From the NCBI RefSeq assembly GCF_030463535.1, contig NC_132900.1:24731456-24795455 (forward strand): a stretch of 64,000 nt of DNA, in the 5' to 3' direction. The notes under the pieces are model-generated. The model did no database searches, had not been told where the DNA came from, and saw nothing but the letters and a program-made list of their open reading frames with translations. The stretch comes from Salminus brasiliensis (Eukaryota > Chordata > Actinopteri > Characiformes > Bryconidae). Both the position numbers and the translations under genes were made by a program. Positions 43,040 to 54,800 of this stretch are shown in pieces; within the stretch, counting starts at the first letter, position 1; each line of letters starts with the position of its first letter.

Positions 43040-45720
43040 ATAACAAGGGGCCTCCAGTTGACCAATAGCATGGATGTCAGCCCACTCTTTTTTGCTTCTG
43101 ACTGGACCCTTTTTTTAAACTACCAAATTACAGAATTACAAATTATATCTAAATCTATGAAAGCGAGCAAGGAAGCCCAAACATCCAACACAAATCCTCC
43201 TGAAACGACAGACAATGACCTGAACATGGCAACATTACTTTGTGTTCTAGAGGACCACCGACAGTGCCTTACACTTTCCATTTCCAACCTTGAAGCAAAG
43301 TTCAACCATCTGCAAGTTTTGGCAACTGAACACAGACAGAAAATCACTTCTCTTGAATGCAGTGCTAATCTGGTGGATGGGTGTATACTAGCTCTCAAGG
43401 CTGTGCTTCCCTAAAGGACTCACCAGGCTACTAGTTAAAGTCACCGACCTCGAATCCCGCATTGGCCGCAAAAACATTACAGTCATTGGCCTACCAGAGT
43501 CAACTGAAGGTCCCTACTCTCTGGCCTTCTTTCAGAGCTCTTATTCAAGATCCTTGACCAATGTGTTCATGACTTTCACGAATAGCAGCCAGTGCTGCTA
43601 ATAACTAGATTCTGCCTCTGGCTGATTACAAACTTGACTTTTTTGGCTTATACTTTGTTTTTTTTTTAATACTTCATAAAACATAGCATTTTTGCACTTT
43701 AGCGTTTGGTTGAATATAGACTACAAAGGCTAGTTGCTACCTGACATGTACTAGGGTTGCCAGTTCAGGAGAAAACCTCTCAAGGTCTGGTGACTGACGT
43801 TATTTCTCTTTCATTCCTTTTTTATTCCATATTTTAAGGTAATGTGGGACTTCAGTTATACACATTATAGTTTGTCTGTTAGATGTAAAATGCTGTCTTG
43901 ACCTGTCAATTCAGATATGTTTAACCTATTTCAGTCCAGACATGTTCATTACTTCCAGGGTGCTCTAAGTTGTCTTGCTTACTAATTATAGGACCCTGGA
44001 AGACATGGAAGAAATAGAAACTAATTTTAAGTTTAGAGCCAAGGAGCTCAGACAGTTGACAACTGTAACATAACCCTGACATATCAGAGTTTGGTCCTGA
44101 TATTAGGGGGCCTATGAGGGGGCCTCAGAGGAGGTGCTTGGAGTGGATGGTGCTATGTGTGTGGGGGATTTTGGTTGTTTTTTACTGGAGGTATCACTGG
44201 TCCTTTACACCCTTTACATACTAACTGACTCCTGGAGACGTAAAAACCCTATTAGTAAGACTTTTTTCTCTCTCACTCACTACATTTTCGAGGATTGATT
44301 TTTTTGTCCCTATTAGACAACAGACTTGCTCATTTAGTTCTTACTTCATCAGATACAATCTCCCTTTCAGACCATGTGTCTGTGTCGATAGTTTTTACCA
44401 TTTTAATTTAGCTAGATTTGGCTCTGTGGTCACACACAATTTAAAGGCATTATATATTGTGGCCTAGAACATAAACTCTTTATATGCAGACAACCTTATC
44501 TTGAATCCTTTCATCTCTCAACCCCCTATTCTGGAGATTTTAAAACACTTTTCTTTTTTAACTCTCTTTTATCTGGAATAACAAACTGCCACTAAAGTCA
44601 ATTTTGCAACTGCCTGAATCAGATTCATGCCTTGCACTTTCTATTTTCGCCATTACAATCTCCTTACACATTTGTACTGGGTCGCTTCTGAACCCTTTAA
44701 GCATATTGAAGCAATAAAAACAATTTTATGTCATACTTTACTCCCACCTTCCTGTCTCAGCCTACGAAGTTTCACAAAACCCAGCTGTCACTGCCAGTAT
44801 TGAGATTTAGCTTCAATTTAGAAAACAGTTCAGTCTTCAGAGACCCTCAATATATATACCTATCCTAAATAACCAGCTGTTCTTGCCTTCACACATTTCG
44901 TAAATGGGCAGATATTGGATCTATTTCCAATAAAGATTGTATATGGGTAATATTTTTTAGATTTAGCTATTACACACAGTTTAAACCCCCATTTGTTTAT
45001 TCAAAAAAATGTTGAACTCTTTTCCCCCACTTTTCAAATCGCCCCCCCCCATCTTGTACCAATAATTGCTTATTTGAAACCCTTCTAAAAATGCCTCATA
45101 TCTGATGCCCATGAATTAATTAACTCTACTTAACTAACTTACTCTTGATAAACCCAACTTGTTTTTACACTTGTCACTCGTTACCTTTTAGAGCCAGGCA
45201 CAGCCTAATGCAATGTAGAGTACTTTATAAATCCCATTTTACCTGCAAGAGATGTATTAAGTCCCCCTCAAACCATCTTCACATGTTCTGGTCATGCTCC
45301 CTCTCACATTTTGGGACTTAGACATTTGACACTCTGTTTGACCTGTTAGAATACTTCCGCATCTTCAAATGCCTGTAAAGGGGCAACATGTTATTGCTTT
45401 CACCACTTTATTAGCGAGACGTGTCATTTTGTTTAAATGGAAGTCTGCTTCTCCTCCATCAAGCAACAGATAGATTCAGGAAATCTTTGCTTGTCAGAAA
45501 CTACATTACTTCCTTAAGGGAACCTTAAATCTTTTTCGTAACTCATAGGACCCTATTCTTGAGTACATTCATGCTAGTGTTTTACTGACTGAACTTGACA
45601 GTGATGCTTCATGAATCCTTTCTAGTAGTGTGATGTTTGTAGTTTTTATTGATTTATTATTATTTTTTTAAATAATAATTATTATTTTTTTTATGTGTGT
45701 TTTCCCCCTCATAGGCATTG
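43040..45720 (+). mobile_element. L1-type LINE, degraded and internally deleted
   Basis: An ORF1-like coiled-coil frame at 43,058-43,414 (SISNLEAKFNHLQVLATEH) is followed by VTDLESRIGRKNITVIGLPE (as in L1 ORF1 proteins). Near 44,285-44,390 an endonuclease end reads DNRLAHLVLTSSDTISLSDH. Near 45,210-45,310 a reverse-transcriptase tail reads RCIKSPSNHLHMFWSCS. Most of the reverse transcriptase is missing. It sits in the pseudogene's intron 2. Confidence 0.8.
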
Positions 45721-45912
45721 AGGTCTATATTGTGGATGGGTGAGTGGGCATTTAGGCAAGGAATGGGAGAATTGGAGGGTTAGAGGGGTTAGTCACACTT
45801 TATCTGCTGTAAACCATATGTTGGACACTCAATCCCAATCAAACCCAATCAAACTGATTTTGAATACCACCAATATGTTTAAAATAGTCATTAATTACAA
45901 GTTTATATTTAC

Positions 45913-45976
45913 CTGAGAAGAGGAGGAGGAGGAAGACAGGAACAGTTGCCATAGCTACACTTCCACCTTGTAAGCC
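45913..45976 (-). pseudogene. Pseudogene leader exon
   Basis: The acceptor is gtattttacag and the donor tctcag|gtaaat. The leader MATVPVFLLLLFS has no defect, so the promoter-proximal part may still be transcribed, but no intact domain exon follows. Confidence 0.75.
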
Positions 45977-46215
45977 CTGTAAAATACAGCACCAGGAGTG
46001 TTCTAGAGATTCAGTCTGATTATTAAACTACATCTTACAGAGCATTTTTTAACAGAATCATTTTGGTAAAGCAGTAATGAAAACTGTGCACAAATTTAAA
46101 TATATCTAATCAATCATGTCAAAAACTGATCAGCTAAATAGGGAGTTCTGAAAAGATGCAGGACATGACTTGTAGTCATATCTTATGCAGTGCTGGATGC
46201 TGAAGGAGGAGGTAA

Positions 46216-47150
46216 CGTTCAAACCACTTGCGTTTAGCAATAGCTTGCTCTTGCTCCAGCACCCTCTATCATTTTTTGCCTCGACCTCAACCTGGTAGGA
46301 GACTCTGTGATGAATTGGTGCGCAGGTAGACTAAGATGTTGTTGAGCTATGGCCAAGTCTCTTCTCCTTTTCCAGCTAAAAGAAAAACTGCTGACAACCT
46401 TCTTGCACAAAGCTACAGCACGGTCAATGCGTGGCTCTTTCATACTTCTTTCTGTTGGAGTAGAGGAAAAACAGGTAGAAAAGAAAGGTGTCCATCAATT
46501 TGGCCTCAGGAATACATATGCTTCCTATGCTTCCAATCTTCAATGAAATGTACTGTAAGGCTTATGTATGTTCACATGTTCTACTCGACCACAAATCTGT
46601 GGTGGTGTAGGTAAAGTACGTAGCTCGTGATGACTTTTGTGAGGCAGTGCCTACTTTGTGAAGTATTTACGTCCAGGAAGCTCATACTTGGGGTCAATAA
46701 TTTTAAGTAACCTATTGAATCCTCCTTTATCCGTTGTGCTTAAAGGCACCATGTCTCTAGCCAAAGAGTAGGCCACAGCAGACGTTATTTCTTGCCACCT
46801 TTTGCTTGTTTTCTCACATGGTAGCTATAACTCTCGAAAAAGAAGCTGCCAGTGCTACTTGCTTTCCTCCAACAGAGGAGGGGGTTTTATCTGACTTAGT
46901 CTGCTCTTTTTCGCGGTATTTCACCGCCTCAGCAAACGGCTGTGGATGGTGTAGTTTCAGATGATGAAATAAATTTGTTGTGCTGCTACCTTTTGTTGCA
47001 ATGTTTTACTGCACTATTTGCACTATTTGCATTATTTGATGATGCTCTGTTCAGCATCATCCCTGCGAAAGCCAAACCACTTCCACACAACTGACCCACG
47101 CTTTTTTGGAATTAAAGCTTCGCCACTGGTTTCATTTTTGTCCATATGTT
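46216..47150 (-). mobile_element. hAT transposon with BED-finger transposase remnants
   Basis: Reading the minus strand from the right: TTNLFHHLKLHHPQPF (BED-type zinc finger), then AYSLAKDMVPLSTTDKGGF and NRLLKIIDPKYELPGRKYF, then LTVHFIEDWKHRK, then FITESPTRLRSRQKMIE. The order matches ZBED/hAT transposases, with frameshifts and deletions. It interrupts the 5' end of the pseudogene. Confidence 0.85.
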
Positions 47151-47304
47151 GACTTACTCACAGTTATCAGAAAGGCACACCTGAGTGAGTGTGATAATTG
47201 TGCCAAATCGTGTACAAAATACTATTGAATATATCGATATTTGCGATATATCCCCCAGGCTCGCTGACTAACATGAGATGACAAAGAGACAAACTTGAGA
47301 CAGA

Positions 47305-47445
47305 GCTCTGGTGCACTGGCCTAACTTCATTAGTACCATTCAGTACTGGTCTGATTCCAGTGCACACCAATTCAGACTGTACTGCCAGCAGGCCGAGTTT
47401 TAGTCAGATTAGTGAGTGCAGCATTGTCTTCATTACTGCACTTCC
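47305..47445 (-). pseudogene. CTLD1 exon fossil
   Basis: The minus strand reads CSNEDNAALTNLTKT, then GSTV, a stop, IGVHWNQTSTEW and more stops, aligning with [15 protein letters not shown] ... [11 protein letters not shown] of gene C. It has no splice sites or upstream half. It is a second dead copy, separate from the pseudogene at 42-46 kb. Confidence 0.75.
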
Positions 47446-47449
47446 TTGT

Positions 47450-47920
47450 AGATTTTCCTTTTAGATCTGATTTCATTTAAGAATTGTATATTCAATTTTT
47501 AGTCCACATACAAGGAAGTGGAAAAGACAAACATAAATTTTGATCTGCACTATTCAAAATTCGAATCTCAGTTCCAATAATGTAGAGCTAAAGGGTTTCC
47601 TTTTGCAGTGTCTTGTTTTAAACACGTCAAACTAAAAGAGTCATGTAATCACAGTTTTTTGACATCCCAGTCTAAACTTAATACAGTGCATGTAAAGTGT
47701 TTTTCTCTTTCAGCCTACTGTTTCCAGCTCCATCCACTGTGGGCAGGTTTATTGACCTGAGCTTCGTTGTACTCCCCAATTATTCAAAATTGCTGTACTG
47801 CTCTACAGTTATTCAAAACAGAAATGAATGGGCCATCTATCTGATCCAGCATAGTCACAGCCATAAATGTACTATAATTCCAGCTAACTTATTTCCCTTC
47901 CTTCTCTTATTGCTGCAACC
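47450..47920. other. Spacer, no gene seen
   Basis: AT-rich sequence with no recognised domain. Confidence 0.5.
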
Positions 47921-47924
47921 AACA

Positions 47925-48433
47925 CACATGATATGTCCAAATGACACCCTTTCTAATGAATGCATCCAGCTACTTAAGTTGCACCTATTGTGGACACAGA
48001 TGTGGAACTGTGTTCTCTGGAATGATGGTGCTCGATCCAATACTTTTGGGAAGAATTGGGGAGTTGTTGAGGTGGGGTGGTGATCATCCAATGTCCTGAT
48101 CTCACTAATGCTTGAATGTTGTTGAATGTTGTTGAATGCTCACAGCAATGCTCCAAAATCTAGTATAAAGTACTTTGGACAGTAGAAACAGTCACTTTAA
48201 CAAAAGCAGGATAAACTCTTCTTAGTAGCCTGGATTGCAGAAGTAACAACGGATGAGCAGATGTCCCAAACACTCTTTAACTTTCAGTGTAAGTTAACAT
48301 AAATAAGTTATTTTAGCACATTTTGGACTATTTCTATTCAGTGCCTTTCTATGGAGGTTATACAAGCTGTGTGTATCAAGTGACTAAATTCACTCATTAG
48401 AGGATGAGTATGACTGAATACGTTTGGACATTT
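47925..48433. mobile_element. MITE abutting gene A2 exon 1
   Basis: acttaagttgcacctattgt + ggacacagatgtgg, ggaatgatggtgctcgatcc and aatacttttgggaagaattg follow the family seen at 20,491 and 11,745. The end gaatacgtttggaca touches the conserved exon 1 start tttgtttatcagctcc. Confidence 0.65.
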
Positions 48434-48535
48434 GTTTATCAGCTCCTGCCCACTCTGGGCCTGGCTTTACCCTGACATCAGCATGACAGGTGGTTCAAAC
48501 ATCTCTACCTCATTCAGCCACGAGAACTTCATCGG
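48430..48535 (+). other. Gene A2 exon 1, with possible upstream start
   Basis: The donor is atcgg|gtaag. Unlike gene B, an ATG at 48,483 is in frame across the splice to the leader exon: MTGGSNISTSFSHENFIG + SALVFGIV precede the usual MATVP. It adds 26 residues if used. No TATA box is evident in the MITE-derived sequence upstream. Confidence 0.55.
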
Positions 48536-48556
48536 GTAAGATCTTTCTGTTCAACT

Positions 48557-48677
48557 GGGTCGGGTTTCCCAAAACATCTGAGCACAAAGATTCTTACATG
48601 GTAGAACGAGCATCACACTGAACACTCTACCTCTCAACATGATTCTGATACTGAGATGCTTTGGGGAAACTTGCCAC
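48557..48677. mobile_element. Small inverted-repeat MITE in gene A2 intron 1
   Basis: gggtcgggtttcccaaaaca and tgctttggggaaacttgcca are the inverted ends; this is the same insertion as 12,224-12,351 in gene B. Confidence 0.65.
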
Positions 48678-48776
48678 GATCAGTGTTTCACATCATAAGT
48701 TAGTAGTGAATGGAGTAGCTATTTTTATTTCTAGATTTGACAACATGTCTACAAGGGTAAATTTTAAAATCCACAG

Positions 48777-48853
48777 CTCAGCACTGGTGTTTGGTATTGT
48801 CATGGCAACTGTCCCTTTCCTCTTCCTCCTCCTCCTCCTCCTCCTCCTCTCAG
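48777..48853 (+). CDS. Gene A2 leader exon
   Basis: The acceptor is atccacag and the donor tctcag|gtaaatg. [17 protein letters not shown] is encoded with a run of eight ctc codons; gene B has four leucines at this point. The run is a triplet repeat likely to vary in length between alleles. Confidence 0.85.
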
Positions 48854-51800
48854 GTAAATGTGTACTCATAATCACTCATTTTTGTAAACCTATTGGTTCT
48901 CATGTTTGCATTAATCTTTTTAAAATAAACTTAAGTTATTGCCCCCTCAAGGGGAAATGTGAGTATTATAAGCTGTAAATAGGGCATTTAAAACATTACT
49001 AGAGGACATGTATTAAATATGACCCTTATCCTTTATTTTTAAAGATTGTTTTGATGCTTTTTGTTGTGAGAACATGTATGTATGTATAAATGAATTCATG
49101 AATGAATGCTGGAGAAACCCATGTATTAAATGAGCCCCTGCTTGCAGCTGTACACATATGTAATCTTCAAGTACATCCATGCATTTAATTTTTCCTATAA
49201 AACATCCTTCCCTCATACAATTTGCTCAACATAAAGTATGCAATATTTTTAATACCTCATGATATTCATGATAGAGATCTTGTACTCTTAATTGCTGTGC
49301 ATTTTATTATTTATTTTATTATTTATTATTTATAATTATTTATTATAAATAATGTATAATTATTTATATTTACAGTTATAGATAGTAGATATATGTGTTG
49401 TGATTAAACTCAGCTACTTAGTTACTCTGTATATTATTAATTGTTATATGTTTAATTAGAGTTAGAGTTTATCTGTAACTGTGAAGCTGGATCAATTTGA
49501 ATATATATTTGAATATCTCTGTTATCCTGATCCCGAGCCCTAGCACGATCCAATGCCTACCCCGAACTCGGGACGGGTCGGTCAGAGAATCAAAACTCTA
49601 GTTTATACACCCTCAGGTTCACCAGGGGGCGCTGATCTATATTTTTTTGTTTAGTTCTTGTATTTGAAGATCACCAAGACCAATATTCAAATTTGAATTT
49701 AAGGGAACATTAGGAATTATTAAATGTAAATAATTATTTAAATGTGTCTTCATGATTTGTAAAATCTTTGAACAGTAAACAGTTCATGGAGGTTTACACA
49801 CATCTACACCTGTCATTTCTGTTCTGCTCCACTAACTAGAGAACATTTCTCCAGTCTTTTCTCCTGCAGAACAAAGCTGCCTCAGAACTTTCCATCTCAT
49901 TGAGAAGTACATGAATCAGACTGCAGCTCGAGCAGCTTGCAGAGCCAACTACACTGACCTGGTCACTGTGTGCAGTGAAGAAGACAACACTGCACTGATT
50001 AATCTGACTAAAACTAACAGTACAGTCTGGATTGGTCTGCAGCGCGGTCAGAACAGTACTAAATGGTCTAATGGTGATGAAGTTACATTCAGTAATCTGA
50101 CTGGGAGCTGTGGGCCAAAGCCCTGCTGTGCTGCTATGAAGGCTAATAGTTCAATGGAAAGTCTAAACTGCTCAGAGAAAAGGAATTTCATGTGTTATAA
50201 ACAAGGTAAATACTGACTATTAACTATAGAGATTTTAACTGTATGAACTGTGCTGTTTAACTCCTCTCAGCTTTTGCTCTTAAAGGGTTCTCACCCACAT
50301 CATTCCTGCTGTAGTTAATTTCTTTCTAAATTGATATTCAGATTTACTGAACTAATTTCTTTAATCTTTAAGGATGAACAGAAATGATTTGTCTTAAGAA
50401 AAATATTTAAAAGAGCTCAGTCCTGATTGGCTGCCCTGTATTAAAATGAATTATTAATGTACGGAGGAAACTAAACTGAACCAAAGACTTCTATGAGGTC
50501 TTCAGACAAACATGCCTTTCCACTGTCCGCATTTTTTACAAGTGAAACAAATGCCAACATGACCAGGTCAGCCCGTCCAATTAAGAAATTCAGCTCAAGA
50601 GCAAACCGCAAGATGTGGAAAGGAGTCTCCAGTAAATCCTAGAATGTCATCAAGGGACCTAAAGCTCATTCCACAGTTAATGTAAAAAACAGTATCTTCC
50701 ATCATAAAGAGACTGCTAGTTTGATTTTCATCAGGGATGTGCAAGGAGGAAACCCTTGAAGAAACAAAATACATTTTTCATTGATAAATTTTAAGAAAAA
50801 TGGACCAAATTAGTTCTTACTTTTACCTTCATTGAAAGTTACAAATGATTTTCCCATGCTGTTTTGGCATGGCTGCCAACTTATGTTGTTTTTTCTTGGA
50901 GTGAGAATGTGGTTATTGCCGTCCCAAATGGGTTAAGTAGGCAGAAGTGGAGTGCTCCTTCAGTTGTGAGTGGGGCTGGTTCATTGGTAGGGGTGTGGGG
51001 AGGGACACACAGGGCTGGTTCATTGGTAGAGGTGTGGGGAGGGACACACGGGGCTGGTGAGCCTGAAGCTGCACCATTTTTTTTGTTTTCCCCATATATT
51101 GATGTATATATTCTTTATTCTGTAGGAAACTCTATTTAAATTAAAATAGCAACCTTCTCTGTAGTCTGTATGTCATGGCTACTGAAAAGTCTGCACCAGA
51201 CACAGAACACACACACATATTTAACAACATTGAAGTCATTAAGACATAATCTTTATGTGCTCTTTTCCGAGTCACAATAAGCTGAACTGTTCTTTGTGTT
51301 TTGGCCATTTGAAGAGAAAAAAAAATCTAAAAAAATGGAAGTAGAAATTTTGTGCATGATGTTTGTGTTTTTCCTCCACAGATGAGACTGACCTCTCCTT
51401 CAGCTATCATCGAATGATTTATAATTTGACCTGGTATGAAGCTCAGACTTACTGCAGGAAGAACTACACTGATCTGGTCAGCATCAGAGATCAGGGACAG
51501 AATGAAGCAGTGAAGATAAAAGGGATGACCAGCAGCATGTCCTTCTGGATCGGCCTGCTGCGTGATGACTGGGAGTGGGCTGATGGAGGACGCTCTGCTT
51601 ACAGAAACTGGGGGGCTGGTCAACCTCGATTATTATTAACATCGTCAAACTGTACACAGCTGAGAAATGGGAAATGGGAAACAGTGCCATGCAGTAATAA
51701 TGTGTCTGCTGCTCTGTGCTACAACAGTAAGTCCTGACTTCACACACACTCTCTTAGCAGTGTCCAGTACCATCAATATAATCAGTGTCTCTGATCTCAC

Positions 51801-54800
51801 TGTAAAACATTGTCTTTTCTGTCTCTATCAGTGTCTGTAAATGTCAGTGCTGACTGTATGAGAGGGGAGAGCGCTCTGGCCTACTGTAAGAAAGGTAACA
51901 GGACTGTTATTATTGAATATTATGACAGAAGTTATTATTGAATATTAAAGAACATCAAGATAAGTTATTTCTAACTAAAAGGTTAATCACATGATCAGAT
52001 AACTTCTTATTAAACACTCTCACATTTACACACATCACACCTACACCTATCATTTGTCAAGTCAAGACAAATTTATTTGTATAGCGCTTTTTACAACTGT
52101 TGTCGTCACAAGCTTTACATAATTATTAATTAGTAAAAGACAGAAAAAATGAAATAACGTAAAGAGACATGAAGGATCCAAGACCCCCAGTGAGCAAGCC
52201 AATGGTGACATTGGCAAGGAAAAACTCCCTCTGAGCTGGAGGAAGAAACCTTGGGAGGAACCAAGACTCACAAAGGGGACCCATACTCCTCTGGTCAGAA
52301 CTATTTAAAATAAAATTATTGATAAAAGTTACCAAACCATCTAAACTGTTGAACTGTTTAGATCATAATCATAATATATTAATCATGGTGTAGATAGTTA
52401 ATAGAGTTGATATTAATAGTGGCAGATAGTTAAGAGTCCTTTTATGTTTTAACATGGTCATTAAACAGGTAGCAGTGGTAGGAGGGTGTGCCGCTGGTCT
52501 GGCATGGGTGTGGGTGGGGGCAGGGCCTTCTGGTTGTACTGGTAGGTGGCAGCTGGTCAGACACAGGTAAAGGGGACCTCAGCGGGCAATCTTTCAGCAG
52601 GTCGGGCTGGGTGACCATTTACTCGGAGAAGGTAAAGAGACAGAGTTAGTTCTGAGAGGATTTTATGGAGAGCAGAGTCAGAGTGTGTCTGATGACTCCA
52701 GCAGGTCTGACTGTAACAGCCTCATTAAAAGGAGAGAGCCAGAACGACAGACATGGGAGCTCCCTGAAACGCTATCGTCCATCTGCTCCACCGTATACAG
52801 TACAGTATACCACAATTCCCTGTGTCCGCAAACCCATGGACCTACAACCTTTATCTAAGGGGAAACATTAATTACCAAATGCTAAAATAAACAGAGTTGT
52901 CAGCTTAGATTTAAAGATTGAGACTGTGTCTGAGTCCCAAACATTATCTGGAAGGTTATTCCAGAGTTGGGGGGCTTTATAAGAAAAGGCTCTTCCCCCT
53001 GCTGAGGTTTTCTGAATTTTGAGAACTACAATGAAGCCAGCACCCTGAGATCTAAGTATTATTGATGGTTCATAATATGTAATAAGATCCCACAGGTACT
53101 CAGGAGCGAGGCCATGTAGGGCTTTGTATGTTAATAGAAGAATTTTGTATTCAATAAGGAATTTAACTGGGAGCCAATGAAGTGCTGATAGAACTGGACT
53201 GATATGGTCAAATTTTCTAGTTTTAGTAAGGACCCTGGTTGCAGTATTTTGAACTAGCTGAAGTTTATTGAGGTTCCTGCTGGAACAACCTGACAAAAGT
53301 GTATTACAGTAATCTAGCCTTGAGGTAATAAAAGTCTATACAAGCTTTTCTGCAACCTGTGGAGATAAGGAATTTCTTAGTTTGGTGATGTTCCTAAGCT
53401 GCAAAAAGGCTATCCTTGTTACTCAATGATAAATCTGAATCGAATATGACGCCAAGATTTTTAGCTGCTAAACCAGGAATAATGGAAGCATCAGCCAAGT
53501 CTAACATTAAGTCTGATTGTTTATTTCTAGTGTCTTTTGTACCTAAAAGGAGAACCTCAGTTTTGTCACTGTTGAGGAGAAGAAAGTTATGTGACATCCA
53601 GAGTTTTATATCATTTACACAGTCCTCCATTTTCTGTAATCTAAATGTATTGTCAGGTTTGGCTGATATATAGTAGCTGTGTGTCATCTGCATAGAAATG
53701 GCAATAAACATCATGTCTGCTCATAACTGAGCCCAGTGGTAACATGTATAATGTAAATAATAGCGGTCCTAAACTCTGTGTTCTGCTCCATTAACTAGAG
53801 AACATTTCTCCAGTCTTTTCTCCTGCAGAACAAAGTCGTCTCAGAACTTTCCATCTCATTGGGACGAACATGACTCAGACTGAAGCTCGAGCAGCTTGCA
53901 GAGCCAACTACACTGACCTGGTCACTGTGTACGATGTGGAAGACATCACTGCACTGATTAATCTGACCGGTATCGGTTCTGCCTGGACTGGTCTGTACCG
54001 AAATCAGTCCAGTACTAAATGGTCTAATGGTGATAAAGTTACCTTCAGTGCTCTGTCAGGAGACTGTGGGTCAGGGCCGTGCTGTGCTGCTATGAAGGTT
54101 GATGGTTCATGGGAAAGTCTTCAGTGCTCAGAGAAAAGGAATTTCATGTGTTATAAACAAGGTAAATTCTGACTATTAACTATAGAGATTTAAACTGTAT
54201 GAACTCTGGACTGTTTACTCCTCTCAGCTTCTGCTGCATTTATTTACACTCTGTAATTTTTATATTTATGTTTTTATGTTTTTACCACCAGTCAAATGTT
54301 TTAGAACATCCACATTTTTTACAACAAAGCAATGACTTCACGTCAGCTCTGCAGCTTCACGTCTTCTCTTCAGTTATAACAGACTCTTGGTCCAGTATTA
54401 AACTGTGCTGCAAGGTGCTGTCATGTGAGCTGCCTATCACTAACAAGATGTTGACTCGTTAAAACGTATCTTCTGATGCTGGTCTACCAGACCTCTTCAG
54501 TTTTCTCCAGTTTCCAAGAGCCTTTTGATGGTGTGGGAAACTGTATTTATGACACACTGGCTTATTTGTAGTTCGGTCTATGTGGTCAGCTAAAGAAACA
54601 GACAGAGTCTAAACATGTACATGAACAAGACAAAGAAATACTGGAACAAAGGGGCTACTTATACAAGGACCAACAAGCAACACCGGAGACTAACAAGAAC
54701 AGTAATGGCAAGGTGGGCCTAGGGCATAGACAAGAAACAAACATAAACAGAGCCAGGACCAAACAGAGACAGACCAGGAAGGGAGAACACAAGGGCAAGA

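Larger units (their letters stand above)
42205..46215 (-). pseudogene. Collapsed multi-CTLD lectin pseudogene
   Basis: On the minus strand I see an exon 1 relic (about 46,215-46,165, cagtgctggatgctgaagga), an intact-looking leader exon (45,976-45,913, ATG at 45,952, MATVPVFLLLLFS, donor tcag|gtaaat) and a CTLD1 fragment (42,324-42,205). The CTLD1 fragment still reads [13 protein letters not shown], but its start region has a 1-nt loss, an in-frame tga and a 10-nt deletion removing the NYT region; its acceptor is tgcac. The following part of the domain and all later exons are missing. An L1 element fills most of intron 2. It is a dead paralogue of gene C. Confidence 0.8.
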
